A program made the position numbers and the translations under genes. Of a DNA stretch of 64,000 bases, positions 8,721 to 18,697 are shown one piece after another; within the stretch, counting starts at the first letter, position 1, and each line of letters starts with the position of its first letter. The notes beneath the pieces were generated by a model. That model saw only the letters and a program-made list of their open reading frames with translations, was not told the DNA's origin and did not search any database. The DNA lies in the NCBI GenBank assembly GCA_964413425.1, contig CAYPST010000012.1, positions 1 to 64,000 on the forward strand, read 5' to 3'. This DNA comes from DATFLS01 sp964413425 (GTDB taxonomy: Bacteria > Fidelibacterota > JAANXI01).

Positions 8721-10160
8721 TTACAGCACCGCTGTCATCATATCGCGTATGAGATGTACCAGTGGTGCGGGATACACTCCGAAGTAAATGAGCGCCCCGG
8801 TCAATCCGACAAGGATCGTTTTCCCGCTGAGTGAAATCCCTGGCAGCACAGGTATTTCTTCCTTTTCCGGGAGGGACAGCATAGCAACCACCAGGCGCAG
8901 ATAGTAATAGAGCGCGATGGCACTGTTTACGACCAGGATAATCACCAATCCGTACTGAGCCGCGCTCACTCCGGCGGTGACTACAAAAAATTTCCCTACA
9001 AACCCTGCGGTTAACGGGATACCCGCAAGTGAAAGCATTACAGCAGTGAATGCAGCAGCAATCCATGGGCGAGACCAGAATAGTCCCCGGTAATCCTCGA
9101 TGGAAGTCTTCTCACTTCCGGTTTCGGAAAGCAGCGAGACAATACCGAACGCTCCCAGCGTGGTAATGAAGTAGACTACCAGATAATAGGATACTGCTTC
9201 TACCGCAAGCGCGCCGCCTGCCACAAATGCAACCAGAATATACCCGAGATGGGCAATTGAAGAGTAGGCGAGCAGTCGTTTGACATTCTCCTGCAAAAGT
9301 GCGAGATAATTCCCGACAAACATGGAAGCAATTGCAATGATGCCGATTGCAATCATCACTGTGTTCAGATTGTAACCATCGGTTTGGAGGAAGTAGCGAA
9401 GCAGTACCGCCACGATTCCCCCTTTGGAGACCGTTGCAATAAATGCAGTCACCGGAGCGGGAGCGCCTTCGTAGACATCCGGCGTCCACATATGAAACGG
9501 AACCACCGCTAATTTGAATCCGGCGCCGGTGAGTACAAGTGCCGTGCCGGTGAGTATAAAGAGTGAATGTTCGCCCGGGACGGAGGCGATCCGTTCAGCA
9601 AGAGTTGCAAACTGCATGGTGCCCAATTCACCATACAAAAGTGCCATTCCCAGCAGTAAAAAGGCGGAGGAGGCGGCGGCCAGGATTAAATACTTGATTC
9701 CCGCCTCGAGAGGAAAGTCGGTGGATCGCAGAAAGGCGATCATCACGTATAACGAGATAGTCAGGACTTCCAACCCGAGAAAAAAGGAGGCAAAATGGGT
9801 ACTGGAAACCAGCACGCCCGATCCCAGTACGGCCAGCATTAATACGATATAAATTTCATCTTTGGCACCATCATGATACCGGAGATAATTATAGGTGAGC
9901 AAGACCACCACAATGGAGGTGAGAAAAATTAATCCCATGAAAAAGAGAGCATAAGAATCAATGACCAGAAGGGGTGTGACCTGCCTGGGTGCCGCCGTTC
10001 CCGATCTCCAGAGTGAAACGAACGCAACAGCCAAACCAGTCAATGACAGGAGAAATGTTACAAAGTGGTTCCGTTTCATGGCAGTATTCAGCAAAATGAC
10101 AACTGAACTGATAGCGATAATCAGGAGGGGCATCAATGCGGTAAAATCAGTGGATGACAT
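8721..10160 (-). CDS. nuoN: NADH-quinone oxidoreductase subunit N
   Basis: Antiporter-like membrane subunit of complex I, 479 residues with about 14 hydrophobic segments. The conserved region MWTPDVYEGAPAPVTAFIATVSKGG carries the proton-channel lysine of the NuoN/ND2 family, and VKRLLAYSSIAHLGY is the matching downstream helix. It is the last gene of the nuo operon; its start overlaps the nuoM stop by one base. It contributes to proton translocation across the inner membrane. Confidence 0.96.
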   Translation of the reverse strand: MSSTDFTALMPLLIIAISSVVILLNTAMKRNHFVTFLLSLTGLAVAFVSLWRSGTAAPRQVTPLLVIDSYALFFMGLIFLTSIVVVLLTYNYLRYHDGAKDEIYIVLMLAVLGSGVLVSSTHFASFFLGLEVLTISLYVMIAFLRSTDFPLEAGIKYLILAAASSAFLLLGMALLYGELGTMQFATLAERIASVPGEHSLFILTGTALVLTGAGFKLAVVPFHMWTPDVYEGAPAPVTAFIATVSKGGIVAVLLRYFLQTDGYNLNTVMIAIGIIAIASMFVGNYLALLQENVKRLLAYSSIAHLGYILVAFVAGGALAVEAVSYYLVVYFITTLGAFGIVSLLSETGSEKTSIEDYRGLFWSRPWIAAAFTAVMLSLAGIPLTAGFVGKFFVVTAGVSAAQYGLVIILVVNSAIALYYYLRLVVAMLSLPEKEEIPVLPGISLSGKTILVGLTGALIYFGVYPAPLVHLIRDMMTAVL

Positions 10161-11758
10161 TATGTTCCCTCCCGGGCTGTCGAATTGCGGTTCGCAGTGC
10201 TATCCTCTTCAGCTGAAATATCCGGTATGCTCCGGGATAGCCGGATATCCCCGAGATCTTTTTGTTCAACTTGCGATGCTGTAATTACTCCCCTTTCAAT
10301 CTTCTGCAGCGCGGGCCGGGCGGTATCCAGTACTGGTTTCGGGAACACTCCCAACCAGATCAGAATGAAGATCATTGAAGCCATGACCACCAGGTTCCGG
10401 GCAGACAGGTCTGGTAATTCCCAGGACTCGCGCTGCTTTCCGTGAAATGTTCTCTGGATAATCCAGAGCGAATATACCGTGGCGAATATGAGGCCGATTA
10501 CCGCAATGGCGGTTACCGGAATATTCACCTGGTACGCACCGAGCAGGGCTAAAAATTCTCCCACAAAGTTCCCGAGTCCCGGCAAGCCAAGCGAGGCCAT
10601 CGCCAGGAACATGGCCACCGCTCCCATCTTTGGAACGGTTTCCCAGAGACCTCCCATCCGGTCCATGTCTCTGGTGTGGATTTTCTCATAGATGATGCCG
10701 ACCAGGATAAAGAGTCCGCCGGTACTCAATCCGTGACAGATCATGGTCATGATGGCGCCTTGAAGGGCCAATTCGTTAAATGCGAAGATGCCAAGCAGGA
10801 CAAACCCCAGGTGACTGACGCTGGTATAGGCAATGAGGCGCTTCAGATCATTCTGGGCAAAGGCCAGAACGGCGCCGTAGATGATCCCTGCTGCGCCCAG
10901 AATCATGGCGAATGGGGCAATTTGGGCAGCGGCACCCGGGAAGAGCGGCAGTGCAAATCTTAACAGGCCGTACGCTCCCGTTTTCAGCAATAATCCGGCT
11001 AATATGACGCTGCCGGCGGTCGGTGCGTCGGTATGGGCATCCGGCAGCCAGGTATGCACCGGCACTGCCGGCAATTTCACCACAAAGGCAACGAAGAAGC
11101 CTAACATGAGCCAGATGGCGAGGTGGGCAGGAATGGACGTTCCAATCAACTCGGTATAATTAAATGTGTACACGCCGGTGTTCTGATAATGGGTAAAATA
11201 GAGACCCAGGATGGCAACCAGCATGAGTAATCCGCTGGCCTGAGTGAAGATAAAAAATTTGATTGCCGAGTAAATCCGGTTCGCCGATCCCCAGATGGCA
11301 ATGAGAAAGTACATGGGAATGAGCATCATTTCCCAGAAGAAGTAGAACAAGAACAGATCCAGTGCCAGAAAAACCCCGGTGACCCCCGCAAGAATCCACA
11401 ACAGGTTAAAGTGAAAAAATCCCACCCGCTCCCGGATATCGGTCCAGGAAGCCAGCACTGAAACGACCCCCAGAAATGCCGTAAGCAGGACCATCAGAAG
11501 GCTGATGCCATCCAGTCCAAAGTAGAACTCGATTCCGTACTGCGGGATCCAGGGTGCCTGAAATTGTAGCAGCCAGCCTCCCTGGCTTTCCAGCGCTATC
11601 TGTGCCGGATGCTGTATCCAGATCACTATCGCCAGAATCAAATCGAGTGTCATTGCAATGAGGGAAATCCACCGGGACAGGAGCGGATTCGCCTTCCCGA
11701 ACAGCCAGGCGAATACCCCTCCGATAATCGGTATGAGAATAAGCCAGAGAAGAATCAT
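10160..11758 (-). CDS. nuoM: NADH-quinone oxidoreductase subunit M
   Basis: Second antiporter-like subunit of complex I (ND4 homologue), 532 residues. Landmarks are FYFFWEMMLIPMYFLI (channel glutamate), KLPAVPVHTWLPDAHTDAPTAGSVILAG and LKRLIAYTSVSHLGF. The last 50 residues or so form a hydrophilic tail rich in serine and acidic residues that is not part of the membrane core. It starts inside the nuoL stop (4-base overlap) and its stop overlaps nuoN, so translation is coupled. Confidence 0.96.
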   Translation of the reverse strand: MILLWLILIPIIGGVFAWLFGKANPLLSRWISLIAMTLDLILAIVIWIQHPAQIALESQGGWLLQFQAPWIPQYGIEFYFGLDGISLLMVLLTAFLGVVSVLASWTDIRERVGFFHFNLLWILAGVTGVFLALDLFLFYFFWEMMLIPMYFLIAIWGSANRIYSAIKFFIFTQASGLLMLVAILGLYFTHYQNTGVYTFNYTELIGTSIPAHLAIWLMLGFFVAFVVKLPAVPVHTWLPDAHTDAPTAGSVILAGLLLKTGAYGLLRFALPLFPGAAAQIAPFAMILGAAGIIYGAVLAFAQNDLKRLIAYTSVSHLGFVLLGIFAFNELALQGAIMTMICHGLSTGGLFILVGIIYEKIHTRDMDRMGGLWETVPKMGAVAMFLAMASLGLPGLGNFVGEFLALLGAYQVNIPVTAIAVIGLIFATVYSLWIIQRTFHGKQRESWELPDLSARNLVVMASMIFILIWLGVFPKPVLDTARPALQKIERGVITASQVEQKDLGDIRLSRSIPDISAEEDSTANRNSTAREGT

Positions 11759-13647
11759 AAGAACACCGCAATCGCTATAGTTATAATTGCCCCAACTGCA
11801 ATACCTGCCGCATACAGGCGCACCCTGCCGTCCTGGGAGCGCCGGACCACGTGATGCAATCTCCGGCTCCCTGCGGCAACTCCGCTGTAAATTGCGTCAG
11901 TTACATCACTCTTATTCACTCTGGCAATCCAGAGGAATGGCTTCACAAAGATCCGGTCATAGAGCCAGTCAAATCCCCATCCTGACAATAAAAATTGATT
12001 AATCCGACCACGGAGAGAAGCTTGGGGAATATCTCTGGTATGGATGGCCTTTTTCAGATAGAACAGGTATGCCAGGTAGATGCCGCCCAGGGCAGCCGCC
12101 GCTGCGATGAGCTGGAAAAGTGCTTCCGTTCCCAAGCCCAGTTGATAGGCATCGACTTCCGGCAGCGCTGAGTGTAGAAATTCCGAAAGCGGTGCGAAAT
12201 GTCCCAGCGTGTGTGGCATATCAACAAAGCCCCCGAGAATTGAGAGCGCCCCCAGTACAATCAACGGAATTTTAATGGTTCTTCCCGGCAGCTTATCAAT
12301 AGGGCCTTTTGTTTCACCCCAGAATGTGATGAAGACCATCCGGAAGGTATAGAGCCCGGTGATCAAAGCGCCAAGAAGTGCAACCAGCCAGAGTACAGCC
12401 CCTCCGCTCTTGGATGACCAGGTATACCACAGGATCATATCTTTACTGTAAAATCCGGCCGAGATTAACGGCACAGCCGCTAACGCCGCGCTCCCGGCCA
12501 GAAATGTCCAGAAAATGACGGGCATTTTATTCCTCAGACCGCCCATTTTAAACATATCATGTTCGTGATGCATGCTGATGATAATTGCACCGGCTCCGAG
12601 GAAGAGCAGGGCTTTGAAGAAGGCATGGGTCATAAAGTGGAAGATGGCCGCAGTATAGGCTCCCACCCCCAGTGCCAGAAACATGTAACCGATCTGACTG
12701 ATCGTAGAATACGCCAGCACCCGTTTAATGTCGCGTTGAGTGAGGGCGCTGAATCCGGAAATCAGCAGCGTAACCGCACCGACCACGGCGACCAGCAGCT
12801 GAACAGGTGGTGCCAGTGTAAATAACAAGTTCGTCCGGGCAATAAGATAGACACCGGCCGTTACCATAGTCGCCGCATGGATGAGTGCACTCACCGGTGA
12901 GGGCCCGGCCATAGCATCCGGCAGCCAGGTCTGCAAGGGTAATTGCGCTGACTTCCCGACGGCTCCGCCAAGCAGGAGGGCAGCGGCTGCTGTTGCATAC
13001 GTTGATCCGGTGACCCACTGTAAAGAAGCCTTATCCAGGATGGCCTGGATATTCAGTGTTCCCAGTTGCGTGAACAACAGGAATAATCCTAATGCCATCG
13101 CCGCATCACCAATCCGGGTCACCACGAAAGCCTTTCGGGCGGCCCGGCCGTTGGCCGGCTCTTTATACCAGAACCCGATCAACAAATAACTACAGAGACC
13201 AACCCCTTCCCATCCCAGATAGAGCAATACCAGGTTGCTTCCCAATACCAGCACGAGCATCATGGAGACAAACAGATTCATGTACGCAAAGAACCGGCTG
13301 TACCCTTCTTCGCCACGCATAAATTCGCTGGAATACAGATGAATGAGAAATCCCACCACTGTCACCACCAGCATCATGATGACGGACAGCGCATCCAGAT
13401 GGAAGGCAATATCCGGTGAGAAATTTCCAACGCCTATCCAGGTCCAGAGGGTTTGTGTGTACGCAAGTTGAGGTGGTGGTGACACCATGAAAGTAAATGA
13501 AATGAGAAGAGCGAGCAGCGCTGAAATCCCGACGGTTCCTACTCCGAATGCTGCAATGGCCTTCTTCGGCAGACGTGCCCCGGCGAGCATCAGAATAAAA
13601 AAACCTGCCAGCGGAACTGTGGGAACGAGCCAGAGTAAACCGTACAC
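11755..13647 (-). CDS. nuoL: NADH-quinone oxidoreductase subunit L
   Basis: Largest antiporter-like subunit of complex I (ND5 homologue), 630 residues. The proton-channel region reads SAQLPLQTWLPDAMAGPSPVSALIHAATMVTAGVYL in sequence, and DIKRVLAYSTISQIGYM follows. The C-terminal part forms the long lateral helix that lies along NuoM and NuoN and ends in one more membrane segment. It follows nuoK by 1 nt. Confidence 0.97.
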   Translation of the reverse strand: MYGLLWLVPTVPLAGFFILMLAGARLPKKAIAAFGVGTVGISALLALLISFTFMVSPPPQLAYTQTLWTWIGVGNFSPDIAFHLDALSVIMMLVVTVVGFLIHLYSSEFMRGEEGYSRFFAYMNLFVSMMLVLVLGSNLVLLYLGWEGVGLCSYLLIGFWYKEPANGRAARKAFVVTRIGDAAMALGLFLLFTQLGTLNIQAILDKASLQWVTGSTYATAAAALLLGGAVGKSAQLPLQTWLPDAMAGPSPVSALIHAATMVTAGVYLIARTNLLFTLAPPVQLLVAVVGAVTLLISGFSALTQRDIKRVLAYSTISQIGYMFLALGVGAYTAAIFHFMTHAFFKALLFLGAGAIIISMHHEHDMFKMGGLRNKMPVIFWTFLAGSAALAAVPLISAGFYSKDMILWYTWSSKSGGAVLWLVALLGALITGLYTFRMVFITFWGETKGPIDKLPGRTIKIPLIVLGALSILGGFVDMPHTLGHFAPLSEFLHSALPEVDAYQLGLGTEALFQLIAAAAALGGIYLAYLFYLKKAIHTRDIPQASLRGRINQFLLSGWGFDWLYDRIFVKPFLWIARVNKSDVTDAIYSGVAAGSRRLHHVVRRSQDGRVRLYAAGIAVGAIITIAIAVFL

Positions 13648-13648
13648 G

Positions 13649-13957
13649 TTAACCTCTCATCTTACTTGCGGAATCAACATCCAATGTTTTAAACTTTTGA
13701 TACATCTGTAGCACCAGGGCCAGACCGACTGCTACCTCTGCCGCCGCCATCGCCAGAATAAACATGAACATCACCTGCCCGTCCGGTGCACCCCAGCGAA
13801 ATCCTGCCACAATAAATGCCAGACCGGCGGCATTCAGCATCACTTCTATGGACAGCAGCATAAATATAATATTCCGGCGAACCAACAAGCCGACAAGTCC
13901 AATGGAAAACAACACTCCGGCGAGTAATAATCCGTGTTCCATGGGAATATTTGCCAT
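13649..13957 (-). CDS. nuoK: NADH-quinone oxidoreductase subunit K
   Basis: Small three-helix membrane subunit of complex I (ND4L homologue), 102 residues. The second helix carries the conserved membrane glutamate in MLLSIEVMLNAAGLAF, needed for proton transfer. Placed between nuoJ and nuoL as in most bacteria. Confidence 0.96.
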   Translation of the reverse strand: MANIPMEHGLLLAGVLFSIGLVGLLVRRNIIFMLLSIEVMLNAAGLAFIVAGFRWGAPDGQVMFMFILAMAAAEVAVGLALVLQMYQKFKTLDVDSASKMRG

Positions 13958-13999
13958 AAATAGTCTCTCGAATTCTGTTTCACATATTCAAACAAGCAT

Positions 14000-14491
14000 T
14001 CATTTCAATTTCTTTCCCAGATGATACGCCCCAACCAATCCTGCCAGCAGCAGCATTCCGACGAGTTCAACTCCCAGCAGATACGTACTGTACAGACTCG
14101 TACCGACCGCTTTCGGCTCGACCGCTTGTCCGGTAACACTCTGCGGAGTGCCGCTCAGAACCATATAGACGAATTCCGCTCCCAAAATCACAGCCAGAAC
14201 AATCGGACTTATCCAGGCGGCAGGACGCACAATCTGGCGCTCCTGTTCGACCGCTTTATGCCCCAGATTGAGCATCATGATCACAAAGATGAACAGAACC
14301 ATGATCGCACCTGCATAGACAATCACTTCCAACGCAGCAATAAAGGGCGCACCAAGCGTATAAAAGATCAGGGCGACGGACAGGAGCGAGATAATCATAT
14401 ACAGCAATGCATGGACTGCATTCAACCGGGTGATAACCATCACGGTCGAAATAATTGCCACTGCTGCAGAGAGGTAAAAAACAAAGGTCAT
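14000..14491 (-). CDS. nuoJ: NADH-quinone oxidoreductase subunit J
   Basis: Membrane subunit of complex I (ND6 homologue), 163 residues with five hydrophobic helices. The conserved third-helix region reads LEVIVYAGAIMVLFIFVIMML. It lies 21 nt after nuoI and 42 nt before nuoK. Confidence 0.95.
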   Translation of the reverse strand: MTFVFYLSAAVAIISTVMVITRLNAVHALLYMIISLLSVALIFYTLGAPFIAALEVIVYAGAIMVLFIFVIMMLNLGHKAVEQERQIVRPAAWISPIVLAVILGAEFVYMVLSGTPQSVTGQAVEPKAVGTSLYSTYLLGVELVGMLLLAGLVGAYHLGKKLK

Positions 14492-14512
14492 AGTTTTAGC
14501 TCATACCAGTTT

Positions 14513-15028
14513 CTATGGTAACAAACTGTGAATATCCACAGGCGGCGCTTCATTCTCCGCTTCCCCTTTCTCTTTGCCGCCAATTTTCAAGCCGGCCACC
14601 TTATAGTAATGATAGCCAGGATATTTCCCTTCACCTGAAATCAATAAATCCTCTTTTTCGTAGACCAGCTCCTGGCGATCATATTCCCCCATTTCGAAAT
14701 CCGGGGTGAGTTGAATGGCATAGGTGGGACATGCTTCCTCGCACAATCCGCAGAAGATACACCGGGAGAAGTTAATCCGGAAAAATTCCGGATAGCGCCG
14801 CCCGTTTTCATCTTCGGTAGCCTGCAGGGAAATACAATCTACCGGGCAGGCGACTGCACAGAGATAACATGCCACACAGCGCTCCCCGCCGTCCGGATCT
14901 CTGGAAAGAATGATTCGCCCGCGATACCGGGGCGACAGATACGGTTTCTCCTCCGGATATTGGACGGTGACCGGTTTGCTGAACGTGTGCTTCAGCACTG
15001 TCCAGATACTTTTTATTATGCTAATCAT
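14513..15028 (-). CDS. nuoI: NADH-quinone oxidoreductase subunit I
   Basis: Peripheral ferredoxin-like subunit that holds the N6a and N6b [4Fe-4S] clusters between NuoG and NuoB. Two 4-cysteine motifs are intact: CVACYLCAVACPVDC and CIFCGLCEEACPTYA. The 171-residue length and the GERCVACYLC wording resemble the E. coli-type enzyme, in line with the nuoCD fusion upstream. A charged tail of about 25 residues follows the conserved core. Confidence 0.96.
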   Translation of the reverse strand: MISIIKSIWTVLKHTFSKPVTVQYPEEKPYLSPRYRGRIILSRDPDGGERCVACYLCAVACPVDCISLQATEDENGRRYPEFFRINFSRCIFCGLCEEACPTYAIQLTPDFEMGEYDRQELVYEKEDLLISGEGKYPGYHYYKVAGLKIGGKEKGEAENEAPPVDIHSLLP

Positions 15029-15038
15029 ATTATTCCCC

Positions 15039-15992
15039 CTATTGTACAGCTAATACGATACCACCGGTGACCACCAAATTCAATAATGCCAGCGGCAGCA
15101 TCACTTTCCATCCATAAGCTAATAACTGATCATACCTTGGTCTGGGCAGCGAGGCACGGAGCAATACGAAAAACATCACAAATACCAACGTTTTCAGCAG
15201 GAACCAGATCACCGGCGGCAGGAACGGCCCCAGCCATCCCCCGAAAAACAGCGTGGTGATCATGGCTGATATCAGGGTAATGCCCATATACTCGCCGACG
15301 AAAAACATCCCGAATTTCATCCCGGAATATTCCGCATGAAACCCGGCGATCAGTTCACTTTCCGCTTCCGGAATATCAAAGGGCAACCGGTGCGCCTCCG
15401 CTACTCCGGCTACTGTAAACACAATAAATCCCAGAAATTGGGGAATCACGTTCCACATGCCCTGCTGCGCTTCCACGATTTCACGCAAATTAAATGAGCC
15501 CGTCATGACGACGATGCCCAGCAGCGACAACCCCATAAACACTTCATAACTAATCATCTGGGAGGCTCCGCGCATTCCGCCCAGCAGCGCATATTTATTA
15601 TTCGAAGACCAGGCCGCCAGTACCAGACTATACGCTCCCATGGAGGACATCGCCAGGAAGAAGAGGAGCCCGATGTTCATATCAACCACTCCGATGCCCG
15701 GGGCAACCGGCACGACCATGAAAGACATAAGCACCGTAAAAATAATGATAGACGGTGCAATAATAAAAACCGGTTTATCCGCAAAAGGAGGAATCCAATC
15801 CTCCTTGGTAAAGATTTTAATGACATCCGCAACCACCTGGAAGATACCGAACGGCCCCACCCGGTTCGGGCCGTATCGGTCCTGCCATAATCCGAGCAAA
15901 CGCCGCTCCAGCCAGATATTGGCCGCCGCGATGGTGGAGGCTCCTAACAGCACTCCGATAGCCGAGAGAATGGTGTATTCAACAATGATCAT
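15039..15992 (-). CDS. nuoH: NADH-quinone oxidoreductase subunit H
   Basis: Membrane subunit that forms the quinone chamber together with NuoB and NuoD. Landmarks are RRLLGLWQDRYGPNRVGPFG and RLPFDIPEAESELIAGFH. I start it at the ATG whose first bases overlap the nuoG stop (ATGA, 15992), giving 317 residues. A start 10 codons further upstream is open but would overlap nuoG by 34 bases and add a hydrophilic stretch not expected in the family. Confidence 0.95.
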   Translation of the reverse strand: MIIVEYTILSAIGVLLGASTIAAANIWLERRLLGLWQDRYGPNRVGPFGIFQVVADVIKIFTKEDWIPPFADKPVFIIAPSIIIFTVLMSFMVVPVAPGIGVVDMNIGLLFFLAMSSMGAYSLVLAAWSSNNKYALLGGMRGASQMISYEVFMGLSLLGIVVMTGSFNLREIVEAQQGMWNVIPQFLGFIVFTVAGVAEAHRLPFDIPEAESELIAGFHAEYSGMKFGMFFVGEYMGITLISAMITTLFFGGWLGPFLPPVIWFLLKTLVFVMFFVLLRASLPRPRYDQLLAYGWKVMLPLALLNLVVTGGIVLAVQ

Positions 15993-18691
15993 CGGTCGGT
16001 CACTCCGGTTATTTTCGCCCATCCCGGGAGTTCAAGTCCGGGGAGATCTGGCAAGCCCCTCGGAATCCCAATTACCCCTGCAGGCAACTCTTCGTAAACC
16101 CGCACCTGCAAAGTTTGCTGAGTTCCGCCCAATTCCAGAGAAACCTCATCTTCCGCTTTGAGTTCCAGTGATTGGGCATCACTGGAACTCACGGCGAGAT
16201 AAGGATTCGGTATCACTTCTGCCACTCCCTCCGAACGGGCGCTCAATTCCTCGCTGCCAAAGATATGGTAAAGAGGTACGGCGTAATATTCATCTGCTTT
16301 TACCGAGAATGCCGCCGGGATATCCCGGAAGTATTCAGCTTGTTGTACCACGGGCTCAATCAATCGGATACCAGGATCCCCGCCCCGTAACTCCCCGCCC
16401 ACTTCACTTTGATACTTGTTGGTGGCCTGGACAGAATTCCACCCGGGCGCCCAGAAGAAGGAGGTGAGGCCGGAAGGCTGCTTCCCGGAGTATCCTTCCA
16501 TGGAGAAGCTCAAAGGCGAATCAGGATCTTCCGGCGGCTGAGGTTCGTGCACATTTTTGTGCGCCCTCATTGCCGTTCGCCCGCTATATGGATGCGGTGC
16601 TCTGGGGATCTTTTGCCGATAAATCCGATATTTCGAATCCGGCGCCAGATCTGCCAGCGCAGTAAATTTCTCCACCGATTTCAGCATTGCAGAGAACACA
16701 TCATCCAGCGACTTCCAATGGCTCACATCCACATCTTCATTCACGGCCAGAACATCCCGTATCCAGCGCCAGCTTTCCCGCACCTCACTCTCGTCGTCGG
16801 TATAAACCTGGTAGAATCGCTGGGCACGGCCTTCGTTATTAATCAGTGTTCCATCCGTTTCCGCAAAAGTACCCGCCGGCAGAATAATATCCGCCCGGGC
16901 TGTGGTAGGATTTTCAAGATGATCGATACATATGACTTGTTTGCATTTTTCCAGAAAATCATCCGCCACAGAGGGTTCAGCCCGCCGATACAAATCATTT
17001 TCTACAATGATCACCGTGTCGGCTTCCCCGGCCGAAATCGCTTGCATGGCATCATCCAGGCTTCCACCTTCCAGGTACGTCACACCCATGCTGTTCGCTT
17101 CCGGAACGGTCAGGCTGATTTCTGCCGGTTTTTCATCAGAAGAGAGCGCCCAGGCCACATTGGCCGCCGCCTGAATGACGGCTGGCTCAAGCAGACTTGT
17201 ACCTGAGATCACAACCGGCCGCTTCGCTTCTCGCAAAGCCTTCGCAATAGTTCCGGCATGGTTGCTGATTTCGTCGGAAACATTTGATACAACGGGAGAC
17301 TCTTCGTCCAGTACGCGTGTTATCGCAAACCCTAATCTGGCAATATCATGCGGAGCCGCCCGCCATGTTTCGGTGGCGAATTTATCAAGCTCAGTACCGG
17401 CAGGAGTGGCAATAAATAACGGTCCTTTTTCATCCTGTGCCATCTCCCGCACCGCCGCATCGTGCCAATCCGGAATCCCGATCTTCGCTGCCTCTTTAAC
17501 AGGTTGATTCCGCACCGCCTGGCGAACAGCCAGATCCAGCATGGGGGCAGTGTTGGTCAGATCCTCCCCCAGAATCAGCACCGCATCCGCCTGTTCAACG
17601 TCATGAAGTGAAGCCGACCGGGCCGGACCATTCTGCAAAACATTCAGCACAAGCTGCACTAATTCAGTCTCCTGAGTCGACATCCCACTATAGAACCGGT
17701 TGGCTCCGACCATGGTCCGCAATGCATAATTGGATTCCAGCGAAGCCCGGGGTGATCCGATACCAATCACCCTGTTTTTATCCTTCACCAAGGCACCAAT
17801 CCGGGAGACGGCCTCTTCGGCTGTTGTCTTATTTCCTGAATTGATGGGGTGTTTAATCCGGTCTTCCCGGTTCACAAATTCATATCCGAACCGACCCCGA
17901 TCGCAGAGAAAATAGCCATTCACCTGCCGGTTGTAGCGGTTTAAGATGCGGCGTAATGTCCCGTAACGTTCCCCAGGGATGGTATTGCACCCCAGTCCAC
18001 ACTGGTGACAGATTGAGGGCGCGGTCTGCAGATCCCATTTACGCGTATAATGGTGCTTCAATGTTTTATCAGTGAAGACTCCTGTGGGACACACTTCCAC
18101 CAGATTTCCGCTGAAGGGACTCCGGAGTTTGCCATCTTTGTGCCGGCCGAAATAGACATGATCATGTGCTGCGAACGCATGGAGATCGTCTTCACCGGCA
18201 TAATCCCGGTAAAACCGAACACACCGGTAGCACGCGATACACCGATTCATTTCGTGGTTGATAAACGGTCCCAGATCCTGATTCCGGTGGGTGCGTTTTT
18301 TAAAACGGAATTCCCGGTAGGTGTGCCCGGTCATGACGGTCATATCCTGGAGATGACACTCCCCGCCTTCATCACACACCGGACAGTCATGGGGATGATT
18401 AACCATCAGCCATTCGATGATATTTTGTCGAAACTGCTCCGCATCCGGATCTTTGAGCGAGATACGAAGTCCGTCTTCCACCGGCGTCATGCAGGCCATG
18501 ACAATCCGTCCCTGGGTATCAGTCTCATCCTGGTACTGGGTCACCGCACACTGCCGGCAGGCGCCCACCGAACCGAAGGCCGGATGCCAGCAAAAATACG
18601 GTAAGTCCAATCCCAGTGACAGGACCGCATGGAGCAGATTCTGACCGTCTTTTACCTCGTATGGTTGATCATCTATATAAATCGTCGGCAT
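15989..18691 (-). CDS. nuoG: NADH-quinone oxidoreductase subunit G
   Basis: Large Fe-S subunit of the peripheral arm, 900 residues. The N-terminal ferredoxin domain binds a [2Fe-2S] cluster (FCWHPAFGSVGACRQC). It is followed by the His/Cys site HPHDCPVCDEGGECHLQD, the [4Fe-4S] motif CIACYRCVRFY, and CHQCGLGCNT for the extra N7-type cluster. The rest is the molybdopterin-oxidoreductase-like domain without a molybdenum site. The length and the extra cluster are as in E. coli NuoG. It follows nuoF by 6 nt. Confidence 0.96.
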   Translation of the reverse strand: MPTIYIDDQPYEVKDGQNLLHAVLSLGLDLPYFCWHPAFGSVGACRQCAVTQYQDETDTQGRIVMACMTPVEDGLRISLKDPDAEQFRQNIIEWLMVNHPHDCPVCDEGGECHLQDMTVMTGHTYREFRFKKRTHRNQDLGPFINHEMNRCIACYRCVRFYRDYAGEDDLHAFAAHDHVYFGRHKDGKLRSPFSGNLVEVCPTGVFTDKTLKHHYTRKWDLQTAPSICHQCGLGCNTIPGERYGTLRRILNRYNRQVNGYFLCDRGRFGYEFVNREDRIKHPINSGNKTTAEEAVSRIGALVKDKNRVIGIGSPRASLESNYALRTMVGANRFYSGMSTQETELVQLVLNVLQNGPARSASLHDVEQADAVLILGEDLTNTAPMLDLAVRQAVRNQPVKEAAKIGIPDWHDAAVREMAQDEKGPLFIATPAGTELDKFATETWRAAPHDIARLGFAITRVLDEESPVVSNVSDEISNHAGTIAKALREAKRPVVISGTSLLEPAVIQAAANVAWALSSDEKPAEISLTVPEANSMGVTYLEGGSLDDAMQAISAGEADTVIIVENDLYRRAEPSVADDFLEKCKQVICIDHLENPTTARADIILPAGTFAETDGTLINNEGRAQRFYQVYTDDESEVRESWRWIRDVLAVNEDVDVSHWKSLDDVFSAMLKSVEKFTALADLAPDSKYRIYRQKIPRAPHPYSGRTAMRAHKNVHEPQPPEDPDSPLSFSMEGYSGKQPSGLTSFFWAPGWNSVQATNKYQSEVGGELRGGDPGIRLIEPVVQQAEYFRDIPAAFSVKADEYYAVPLYHIFGSEELSARSEGVAEVIPNPYLAVSSSDAQSLELKAEDEVSLELGGTQQTLQVRVYEELPAGVIGIPRGLPDLPGLELPGWAKITGVTDR

Positions 18692-18697
18692 AGTATC